This document shows, one piece after another, positions 1-8,318 of a DNA stretch of 18,999 nucleotides (positions within the stretch are counted from its first letter, which is position 1; each line of letters opens with the position of its first letter). Location of the stretch: contig CAYLZO010000084.1 in NCBI GenBank assembly GCA_964387775.1, positions 1 through 18,999 of the forward strand. The letters run 5' to 3'. The notes below the pieces were generated by a model. It searched no databases and was not told where the DNA came from. It saw only the letters and a list, made by a program, of their open reading frames with translations. Source of the stretch: CAYLZO01 sp964387775. GTDB lineage: Bacteria; Chloroflexota; Anaerolineae; JAAYZQ01. A program made the translations under genes and the position numbers.

Positions 1-836
1 GGGGTGGGCGGCTCGGCGTCGGGCGTCGGGGTGCAGGTCACCAGGGGCGTGGGAATGGGCACCATCTGGGCAAAGCGGTTGTTGGCCTCGTCGCTTTCTT
101 CGACCTGGGAGGCAGCGTCGGCCACGACGACGTTCTCGGCGCCCGAGACGTAGCCCTCGAACCAGAGGGGCACCGTCTGGCCGGCTCCCAGCCCCTCGGC
201 GACGGTCTGCTGCATGCCGTTGGCCTCGACGGCAAAGGCGCCGGCGTCGGCCGCGCCCACGTTCTCGATCCAGACGCGGACGCCGAGGGTCGACTCGGGC
301 AGCATGCAGGGCTCGAGGATGTTCAGCTCGATCTTGACGTGGGAGACGACCAGGTCGGGCAAGGGCTGGGCCGCCTCGGGCGTGGGTGTGTGGGTCGGCG
401 TCGGCTGGGCATCCTGCCCGCCGGTGGGGCTGACGGGGATGAGGGTCACGGTCGGGGCCAGGGGGACGAGTTCGCCAGTGAGGGCGACCTCTTCGCCGGC
501 CGGCAGCTCGACGGCCTGCTCCCGGGGCTCGTAGCCGTCCAGCTCGACGCGGACGGTGTGGCGGCCCGCGGGCAGCTCNNNNNNNNNNAGGCGGACGGGC
601 GTCGTGCCCGATCGGAAGCCGTCCACCGTGACCTGGGCGCCCGCCGGATCGACCTCGACGCGGAGCGTAGCCGTGGCGGCGGATGGCGTCGCGGTCTCCA
701 GGCGGGAAGAAGTCGGCGTGCTGCAGCGGCTCAGGATGATGACCAGCGCAAACATGAAAAGCGTGACCGAGAGCCGTGCCCCGACTCCCAGCCACCTTGC
801 AGGGCCGCTAAGGCCCCTGTCCTCAGCGCGTTTCAT
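1..836 (-). CDS. PEGA/CARDB-domain lipoprotein, partial (runs off left edge)
   Basis: The frame is open from an ATG at 836-834 to the left window edge, about 278 codons, with no stop. It begins MKRAEDRGLSG and has a hydrophobic stretch (LSVTLFMFALVIIL) ending in LSRC, a lipobox-like site at about residue 38 with an unusual Arg before the Cys. A PEGA-type repeat follows (VEVDPAGAQVTVDGFRSGTTPVRL, then ELPAGRHTVRVELDGYEP), interrupted by the 10-N gap. A Thr/Pro linker leads to a CARDB-like domain (LPDLVVSHVKIELN to SQVEESDEANNRF), and a second TPTP linker reaches the edge. The frame is the same on both sides of the Ns, but the true gap length is unknown. PEGA and CARDB are extracellular domains of envelope proteins; the role here is unknown. 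The TATAAT box ends 7 bp before the ATG and there is no Shine-Dalgarno, so translation is probably leaderless. Confidence 0.8.
   Translation of the reverse strand, partial: MKRAEDRGLSGPARWLGVGARLSVTLFMFALVIILSRCSTPTSSRLETATPSAATATLRVEVDPAGAQVTVDGFRSGTTPVRXXXXELPAGRHTVRVELDGYEPREQAVELPAGEEVALTGELVPLAPTVTLIPVSPTGGQDAQPTPTHTPTPEAAQPLPDLVVSHVKIELNILEPCMLPESTLGVRVWIENVGAADAGAFAVEANGMQQTVAEGLGAGQTVPLWFEGYVSGAENVVVADAASQVEESDEANNRFAQMVPIPTPLVTCTPTPDAEPPT
579..588. other. assembly gap (10 Ns)
   Basis: Ten consecutive Ns lie inside the PEGA-like domain of the leftmost gene. The reading frame is the same on both sides if the gap is taken as exactly 10, but 10 Ns is often a placeholder. Roughly three residues between TPVRL and ELPAGRH are undetermined. 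Confidence 0.99.
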
Positions 837-843
837 GGGAGCG

Positions 844-872
844 ATTATACCACGTTTGGCGCCCTTGTCCAA
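844..872 (-). promoter_or_regulatory. sigma-70-type promoter with extended -10, leaderless
   Basis: On the minus strand TTGGAC (872-867) and TATAAT (849-844) are 17 bp apart, and a TG dinucleotide one base upstream of the -10 gives an extended -10. The ATG of the lipoprotein gene starts 7 bp after the -10 box, so the predicted transcript starts at or within a base or two of the ATG. Confidence 0.7.
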
Positions 873-878
873 CAAGGA

Positions 879-912
879 AAGTGCAACGCACCAAAGGCGA
901 TGCGTTGCACTT
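879..912 (-). terminator. hairpin terminator after the FHA gene
   Basis: A perfect 12-bp inverted repeat (AAGTGCAACGCA at 879-890, TGCGTTGCACTT at 901-912, 10-nt loop) begins 30 bp beyond the stop of the minus-strand FHA gene. The minus-strand 3' side continues TTTCCTTGTT, a moderate T-rich tract. It separates the ABC/FHA operon from the lipoprotein promoter. Confidence 0.65.
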
Positions 913-941
913 ATGTAACGTTAGACGGGGATGGTTAATAG

Positions 942-3059
942 CTAGGGCACGTAGGTGATGGCCAGCTCCGGCCGGTTGCCGGTGCCCAGGTGGTTGTCGC
1001 CCGACTCGATATAGATCATGTCCAGCTCGCCGTCGGGGTCGCTCTCGGCGGAGAACTGGAGGCGCAACTGGAAGCGCGAGCGGCCCGCCGACCGATCCTC
1101 CTCGATCCAGGTGACGAACGTGTCGGAAGTGATGGTGTACCACTCCCCCGGCATCTCGTGGGGGGCGAGGATGGCCGAAGCGAGCTCGGGGCCGTCGTAA
1201 TCAGCGGCGTCGAGGCTCGATCCGTAATCGACGTGTTTGAGGAGCAGGTTGCCCAACTCGCCGTAGGGATCGCCGACTACGTCCACCTGGTAGAAACGCA
1301 GCTCGATGCTCTGGACCGTGGCCCCGGCGGGGATGACCGACAGGTCAAAGCTCATAAAGCCGCGCGTGACCAGCACGTAGGGCGGGTCGCCGACGAAATT
1401 GCCGTTGCCGGCGCGGATGTCCACCGAGTCGTTGCCGCCGTTGTTGTTGGAGCGAAAGCCGTCGAGGGGCGCCTGGCTGGTCAGGGTCACCAGCTCGGTG
1501 GTAGGGGCCACGACCTCGGTGTTGGCTACCAACTCGTTGTTGGTCTCGTCACTCTCCGGCACGGCGTTGGCCGGGTCCACGCGGGCCGTGGTCGGCACGT
1601 TGGAATAGGCGCCGGAGGGATTCCACACGGCCGTGACGACCAGCGACTCGCCGCCCCCGAGCCCCCCGGCGATGTTGCCGCTGAGGATGGGCTCCGGCCC
1701 CGGCTGGAACTCCCAGCCAAAGGCGCCGGCCGTGGCCGAGCCCTCGTTGCCGATGGTGATCCGCACGTCGTTGTCCTGGCCCTGGACCGGTGGCGAGGGC
1801 ACGAATTCGATGGCCAGGACGGTCAGGTCGGCCTGGGCGGCGCTGACGGTGACGGTGGCCGAGGCCGTGCTCGTGCCGCCGGGACCGGTGGCCGTCAGTT
1901 CGTAGGTCGTCGTCTCGGTGGGGCAGACGCTGCGGCTGCCGGGCGTGGCCACCCCGCCGATGCCCTGGTCGATGGTGGCCTCGGTCGCGTTGTGGACCGC
2001 CCCCCACTCCAGGTTGGTGCAATCCCCGGAGACGATGTTGGCCGGATTGGCCTGGAAGAACTCGATCTGGGGCGGCGGGACGGTGGTCGGCGTCGGTGTG
2101 GGCGTGTCGGTCGCCGTCGGCGTGGCGCTGGGCGTGGGGGTGTCGCTGGACGTGGGCGTCGGCTCGGGGGTCTCGGGCGTGTCGGTGGCCGGCGGCGCGA
2201 CGGTGGGCAGCGGCGTGGTCGAAGGCGTCAGGGTCGCCTCCGGCGTGCCGGGCGGCTCCCCCGGCGTAAGCGTTGGTGTGAGCGTGGCCTGGGCCACATC
2301 CCCGGCGACGGTGACGTCCACCGTCGCCACGTCGCTCGACCGGTCCCGCGCGGTAAAGGCCACGGCGGAGACGGTGTGGGGGCCGGGCTGGCCAAAGGTC
2401 CACGGCTGGCTGGCGGTCAGCGAGGGCTGGCCGTCGGGGTCGGTGCTGGTGACGGCCGCGATCAAGACGCCGTCCACGCTCATCTCCAGGCGGGTGATGT
2501 TCCGGGCGCCGGTGGCCGTGGCCTGGAGGATGATCTCCCGCCCGGCCTCCACCTGGGCGCCGGGCGCGGGCGACTGGATGACGACGGTCGGGGTCGCGCG
2601 TCCGCCGCCGGAGAAGAGCAGGATCGAGGCGATGACGACGCCGACGAGGACGATGCCCGCCACGAGCAGGCCGATGATGATGGGCGCCAGCGGGCGGCCC
2701 TCGGCCTCGGGGTAGGTGTCGTAATCGGCGGGCACCTGCTGGGTCGGCGCCATCCCCACGTCCAATTGGACGTCAAAGACGGTGTTGCCCAGGCGCAGGA
2801 CGTCGCCGTCTTGCAGGCGCCGGGGGACGGTGAGGCGCTGCTCGTTGACAAAGGTGCCGTTGGCGCTGTCCAGGTCGTGGACGACGTAGGTGCCCCCCTG
2901 CCACGACAGGCGGGCGTGGTGGCGCGAGACCTGGGGGTCGACCAGGACGACGGTGTTGTCGTCCTGGCGGCCGATGGTCACGGCCGCCTGGGTGAGGGGA
3001 TAGACCTGATTCGTGTGTCGCACGACCAGGGCAGGTTCGGAAGCTTGTTGGTAGCTCAT
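942..3059 (-). CDS. membrane-anchored FHA-domain protein with Ig-like, CARDB and DNRLRE-type ectodomain
   Basis: The protein has 705 residues. An N-terminal FHA domain (about 23-95) shows the TIGRQ, SRHHARL and SANGTFVN signatures of phosphothreonine binding. One transmembrane helix lies at about 125-150 (IIIGLLVAGIVLVGVVIASILLF). Outside it come an Ig-like segment (about 156-253), a Thr/Pro linker (about 258-330), a second Ig-like segment (331-406, possible disulfide C347/C379), a CARDB domain (409-515, ending in ESDETNN) and a C-terminal beta-rich domain (524-705) resembling DNRLRE/CBM96 modules (RGFMSFDLS, SIELRFYQV). The expected topology is a cytosolic FHA domain and an extracellular adhesive or wall-facing part. 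The start has a good Shine-Dalgarno (GGGAGGA, 7 nt). It lies 33 bp after the ABC ATPase gene on the same strand, so the two are probably co-transcribed. No Ser/Thr kinase is in the window. The ligand is unknown. Confidence 0.85.
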   Translation of the reverse strand: MSYQQASEPALVVRHTNQVYPLTQAAVTIGRQDDNTVVLVDPQVSRHHARLSWQGGTYVVHDLDSANGTFVNEQRLTVPRRLQDGDVLRLGNTVFDVQLDVGMAPTQQVPADYDTYPEAEGRPLAPIIIGLLVAGIVLVGVVIASILLFSGGGRATPTVVIQSPAPGAQVEAGREIILQATATGARNITRLEMSVDGVLIAAVTSTDPDGQPSLTASQPWTFGQPGPHTVSAVAFTARDRSSDVATVDVTVAGDVAQATLTPTLTPGEPPGTPEATLTPSTTPLPTVAPPATDTPETPEPTPTSSDTPTPSATPTATDTPTPTPTTVPPPQIEFFQANPANIVSGDCTNLEWGAVHNATEATIDQGIGGVATPGSRSVCPTETTTYELTATGPGGTSTASATVTVSAAQADLTVLAIEFVPSPPVQGQDNDVRITIGNEGSATAGAFGWEFQPGPEPILSGNIAGGLGGGESLVVTAVWNPSGAYSNVPTTARVDPANAVPESDETNNELVANTEVVAPTTELVTLTSQAPLDGFRSNNNGGNDSVDIRAGNGNFVGDPPYVLVTRGFMSFDLSVIPAGATVQSIELRFYQVDVVGDPYGELGNLLLKHVDYGSSLDAADYDGPELASAILAPHEMPGEWYTITSDTFVTWIEEDRSAGRSRFQLRLQFSAESDPDGELDMIYIESGDNHLGTGNRPELAITYVP
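2070..2288 (-). repeat. TPTPT low-complexity linker coding region
   Basis: This stretch encodes residues of about 258-330 of the FHA protein, mostly Thr, Pro, Ser and Ala in TPT/TPTAT-like repeats. It is a flexible wall-spanning type of linker. The DNA is correspondingly repetitive (ggcgtgggcgt variants), which makes it prone to slippage or misassembly. Confidence 0.7.
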
Positions 3060-3092
3060 GGCGTGTTCCTCCCGATCAAGATAAAGGGGGCA

Positions 3093-4136
<1,044 letters not shown>

Positions 4137-4181
4137 GCGATGCTCCCATTTCAGGTGGATTCAAGACAAGACGGCCGGGCC

Positions 4182-4210
4182 AGTATAGCACAGTCCAGGG
4201 GCAAGGGCAA
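4182..4210 (-). promoter_or_regulatory. promoter of the ABC/FHA operon
   Basis: On the minus strand TTGCCC (4210-4205) and TATACT (4187-4182) are separated by 17 bp. The -10 lies about 45 bp upstream of the GTG start of the ABC ATPase gene. Confidence 0.55.
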
Positions 4211-4233
4211 ACCGAGTTTTGGTCCAAGAAAAG

Positions 4234-4266
4234 TTCAGGGCTGGGTCCCCCTCACCCAGCCCTGAA
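4234..4266 (-). terminator. intrinsic terminator downstream of the M50 protease gene
   Basis: A perfect 13-bp inverted repeat (TTCAGGGCTGGGT at 4234-4246, ACCCAGCCCTGAA at 4254-4266, 7-nt loop) is followed on the minus strand by CTTTTCTT. It starts 57 bp past the stop of the protease gene and isolates it from the ABC/FHA promoter. Confidence 0.8.
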
Positions 4267-4282
4267 TGGAAATAAGGTGCGT

Positions 4283-4309
4283 CGCTGCCCGGCCCTGTGC
4301 CGGGCAGCG
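4283..4309 (-). terminator. second hairpin after the M50 protease gene
   Basis: A perfect 11-bp inverted repeat (CGCTGCCCGGC at 4283-4293, GCCGGGCAGCG at 4299-4309) has a 5-nt loop. The following minus-strand sequence (CTTATTTCC) is only weakly T-rich. It stands immediately before the stronger hairpin at 4234-4266, so the two may act as tandem terminators or as an RNA-stabilising 3' structure. Confidence 0.5.
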
Positions 4310-4323
4310 GTGAATTCTGGCGA

Positions 4324-5445
4324 TTATACGCCGAGCGAAGCCCGGGTCTTGGCGAATCCTACCAGGCTATCCTGGCGCACCAGGCCCAGGAAGCGGCTGC
4401 CATCCACGACGGGCAGCAAGCTCTGATCCTCGGACATCATGCGCTCCAGCACGCTGTAGGCCGCGTCCCCGGCGCGCACCGGCTTGAGGCTGGTCAGCGG
4501 CGTCATGATCTGGCGGATCGGCGTCCAGCCCCAACTCTGGCGGGGCACGGAGCGGATCTGGCCCAGCGTGGCTACGCCCTCGGCCTCGGGGCCGTCGGTC
4601 ACGACAAAGCAGCTCTGGCCCTTGGGCAGGACGTAATCGCGCACGATCCAGTCGAGGGGCATGTTGCTGTCCACCGCCTGGCAGCCCGAGCTGGCAAAGT
4701 CGCCGGCCGTGTAGCCCTCCAGGGCTTCGCGGACCCCGGCCTGCTGCATGCTCTGGCTGGCGGCGTTGTCCAGGAACCAGCCGATGAAAGCCAGCCACAG
4801 GCCGCTCGACCAGTTGCCGGTCAGAAAGAGGATGCCCCCGCCGACGATCATGAGAATGGCGATGCCCCGGCCGGTGCCGGCCGCCCAGCGGGTGGCACGG
4901 TTCATGTTGCCCGTCACCGCCCAGACGATGGAGCGAAAGACCCGCCCCCCATCCAGCGGAAAGCCGGGGACCATGTTGAACACGGCCAGGCTCAGGTTGA
5001 TGCCGCCCAGGTAGAGGCCCAGCGCAGCCAGGGGCGCCAGGTTCAAAAACTCGCCCGCCAGCCACAATGCGCCGAACCCGACACCCAGCAGCACGCTGGA
5101 AATGGGGCCGGCGATGGCGATCAGGAACTCGGACAGGGGCCGGTCGGGCTCGCGGCTGATGCCGGCCACGCCGCCAAAGATAAAGAGCGTGATGCTCTTG
5201 ACGGGGATGTCCCAGGCCAGGGCGACGACGCTGTGGGCCAGCTCGTGGATCAGGACGGAAGCGAAGAAGAGGAGGCTGGTCAGCAGGCCGATGCTCCAGT
5301 AGCTGGCGCCGCTCCAGGCCGGGTAGCGGCTCGGGAAGTAGGCGGTGGCCAGCGACAGGGTCACCAACGCAAAGACGATAAACCACGTATAGTTGATTCC
5401 AATCTCGATACCAAGGAACTTGCCCAAACGCAAGGAATTTTTCAT
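4324..5445 (-). CDS. M50 family (site-2 protease-like) metalloprotease with CBS domains
   Basis: This 373-residue integral membrane protease has the zinc motif HELAH (67-71) in a hydrophobic segment and the third-ligand motif GFPLDGG (161-167, Asp165). Transmembrane segments are visible at about 17-36, 50-66, 84-96, 106-131, 140-160 and 193-225. After about 245 come two CBS-like repeats (about 245-300 and 310-370, containing QIMTPLTSLKPV and SLLPVVDGSRFLGLV), which in this family suggest nucleotide-responsive control. Relatives such as SpoIVFB and other S2P-like proteases cleave membrane-bound regulators. The substrate here is unknown, and no anti-sigma factor gene is adjacent. The start ATG at 5445 has a strong Shine-Dalgarno (AAGGAGG). 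The gene is transcribed alone, with hairpins behind it and phased direct repeats upstream. Confidence 0.9.
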   Translation of the reverse strand: MKNSLRLGKFLGIEIGINYTWFIVFALVTLSLATAYFPSRYPAWSGASYWSIGLLTSLLFFASVLIHELAHSVVALAWDIPVKSITLFIFGGVAGISREPDRPLSEFLIAIAGPISSVLLGVGFGALWLAGEFLNLAPLAALGLYLGGINLSLAVFNMVPGFPLDGGRVFRSIVWAVTGNMNRATRWAAGTGRGIAILMIVGGGILFLTGNWSSGLWLAFIGWFLDNAASQSMQQAGVREALEGYTAGDFASSGCQAVDSNMPLDWIVRDYVLPKGQSCFVVTDGPEAEGVATLGQIRSVPRQSWGWTPIRQIMTPLTSLKPVRAGDAAYSVLERMMSEDQSLLPVVDGSRFLGLVRQDSLVGFAKTRASLGV

Positions 5446-5470
5446 GCCTGTCCTCCTTCTATTCGCCCAT

Positions 5471-5499
5471 AGTTTATCACAAAAGTGTTAGAGGATTGT
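5471..5499 (-). promoter_or_regulatory. candidate weak promoter of the M50 protease gene
   Basis: On the minus strand a TAAACT -10-like box (5476-5471) sits 17 bp from a poor -35 (ACAATC, 5499-5494). The -35 position overlaps the direct repeats at 5487-5519, as expected for an activator-dependent promoter. The assignment is tentative. Confidence 0.35.
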
Positions 5500-5519
5500 T
5501 ATAGACGCGTTAGAGATTC
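5487..5519. promoter_or_regulatory. three phased 11-bp direct repeats (possible response-regulator operator)
   Basis: The heptamers GTTAGAG (5487-5493), GTTATAG (5498-5504) and GTTAGAG (5509-5515) are each followed by 4 bp and repeat exactly every 11 bp. On the minus strand they read CTCTAAC, CTATAAC, CTCTAAC. Heptamers with 4-bp spacers on one DNA face are typical of PhoB/OmpR-family binding sites. They lie 42-74 bp upstream of the M50 protease ATG and overlap its probable -35. The cognate regulator is not in this window. Confidence 0.5.
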
Positions 5520-5592
5520 ATTAAGGTTTTCCCTCCTGCCGGGCCCGCTCTTCTTCCGACGCTATGGCTCACGGCGGTTCCCGACTCTTATT

Positions 5593-5620
5593 TTGACGGC
5601 CCCGGCTCCTGTGGTATAAT
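5593..5620 (+). promoter_or_regulatory. promoter P1 of the formate dehydrogenase operon (extended -10)
   Basis: TTGACG (5593-5598) and TATAAT (5615-5620) are 16 bp apart, with TG one base upstream of the -10. It faces the formate dehydrogenase genes and reads through P2 and the structured leader. Confidence 0.75.
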
Positions 5621-5680
5621 GGACCTCGGCCACTTTCATGGCAACCAACCAATTTATGGAAGCGCGAGTTGTCATGTTTC

Positions 5681-5709
5681 TTGACAGTAGCCGCGTCCTA
5701 TCCTATAAT
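5681..5709 (+). promoter_or_regulatory. promoter P2, perfect sigma-70 consensus
   Basis: TTGACA (5681-5686) and TATAAT (5704-5709) match the consensus exactly with the optimal 17-bp spacer. The start is predicted near 5716, giving a leader of about 218 nt before the nuoE-like ATG. A small inverted repeat (TGTCA 5670-5674, TGACA 5682-5686) overlaps the -35 and could be an operator. Confidence 0.85.
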
Positions 5710-5710
5710 G

Positions 5711-5933
5711 CGTGACAGGCAATGGTGGCCTGCCAATCAAAAAAAGCCGGCCATCGACACACGTCACGAGGAAAGGGTCTCGGCTGAAAATGAAACTAGG
5801 TCTTGCTAGAAGACGGGCTATCGCTCAGCACAACGCGGGTGCGTTGTCTTGCAAGACCTTTTTGCATCATATCAAGGTGTAGGTGAAGAATGCGAGCCTG
5901 CCGCCTATCAGCACTATGACAGGAGAAAAGACA
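5711..5933 (+). ncRNA. structured 5' leader of the formate dehydrogenase operon (candidate attenuator or small RNA)
   Basis: No gene is seen here. CGTGAC (5711-5716) can pair with GTCACG (5763-5768), and a small hairpin CAGGC/GCCTG (5716-5720/5728-5732) lies between. Further on, AGGTCTTGC (5798-5806) pairs perfectly with GCAAGACCT (5851-5859), with AAGAC/GTCTT (5810-5814/5846-5850) and CAACGC/GCGTTG (5831-5836/5841-5846) nested inside. A TTTTT run (5859-5863) follows, making a terminator-like element. Alternative pairings exist: GTCTT (5800-5804) with the nearby AAGAC (5810-5814), and the palindrome GTCTTGCAAGAC (5846-5857). A switching attenuator, or a small RNA of about 145 nt made from P2, are both possible. 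I did not recognise a known riboswitch class. Confidence 0.5.
5798..5863 (+). terminator. terminator-like hairpin inside the operon leader
   Basis: A 9-bp outer stem (5798-5806/5851-5859), a 5-bp inner stem and a 6-bp apical hairpin are followed by five Ts. It lies between promoter P2 and the first gene, 70 bp before its ATG, so full termination here would silence the operon. That fits conditional attenuation. Confidence 0.5.
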
Positions 5934-6437
5934 ATGGCGACCACCGACAACGAGACAATCAATCTTGACCTGATGGACCCGATCTTTGAAAAATATCGAG
6001 ATCAAAAAGGGGCCTTGATCCCCATTCTACAAAACGCCCAGGACGTCTATGGCTATCTGCCGAGGGAAGTCTTGCAGCTCATCGCCGACCGACTCGGGGT
6101 CTCTTTGGGCAAAGTCTATGGCGTGGCGACCTTTTACGCCCAGTTTTATCTAGAGAAGCGCGGCCGCCATATCCTCAAGCTGTGCGACGGCACGGCCTGC
6201 CACGTCAAGGGCACCCCCCTGTTGGTGACAGCCCTGGGTGACACCTTTCACATCCAACCCGGCGAAACCACAGAAGATGGCGAGTTGACCATCGAGATCG
6301 TCTACTGCCTCGGTTCTTGCGCCATCGCTCCGGTCACCATTCTCGACGACCAGGTGATGGGCCGGATGCGGCCGGAAATGCTGACCCGCAAGGTCAAAAA
6401 ATATATCGAGGACGCTCAAAAAGCGGCTGAAGATTAG
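5934..6437 (+). CDS. nuoE: NuoE-like [2Fe-2S] subunit of NAD-linked formate dehydrogenase
   Basis: The 167-residue protein has the NuoE/24-kDa/HndA-type thioredoxin-like fold. Helical N-terminal part about 15-60 (ILQNAQDVYGYLP, the usual helical lead-in), then [2Fe-2S] ligands C84-x4-C89 and C125-x3-C129 (CDGTAC, YCLGSC). The frame extends upstream to a GTG at 5883. I chose ATG 5934 because AGGAG (5921-5925) lies 8 nt before it and family homology starts after it. It is the first gene of the operon, 18 bp before the NuoF-like gene. With the next two genes it matches the E-F-G type module that carries electrons from the catalytic subunit to NAD. A NADH-dependent hydrogenase module would look similar, but the catalytic gene here is formate dehydrogenase. 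Confidence 0.92.
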   Translation: MATTDNETINLDLMDPIFEKYRDQKGALIPILQNAQDVYGYLPREVLQLIADRLGVSLGKVYGVATFYAQFYLEKRGRHILKLCDGTACHVKGTPLLVTALGDTFHIQPGETTEDGELTIEIVYCLGSCAIAPVTILDDQVMGRMRPEMLTRKVKKYIEDAQKAAED

Positions 6438-6455
6438 GGATAGAGAGGAAGAACA

Positions 6456-8300
<1,845 letters not shown>

Positions 8301-8318
8301 TCGGAACGGGGTGAATAA

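Noticed and set aside
2070..2288. CRISPR or tandem repeat array in the repetitive region of the FHA gene
   Set aside because: The repetition is the DNA of an in-frame Thr/Pro linker, without regular repeat-spacer units.
5711..5863. 6S RNA or a molybdenum-cofactor riboswitch in the operon leader
   Set aside because: I could not line up the conserved core of either class. The structure is reported only as an unclassified leader.
5883..5933. GTG 5883 as the start of the nuoE-like gene
   Set aside because: It lacks a good Shine-Dalgarno and adds 17 non-conserved residues, while ATG 5934 has AGGAG at 8 nt.
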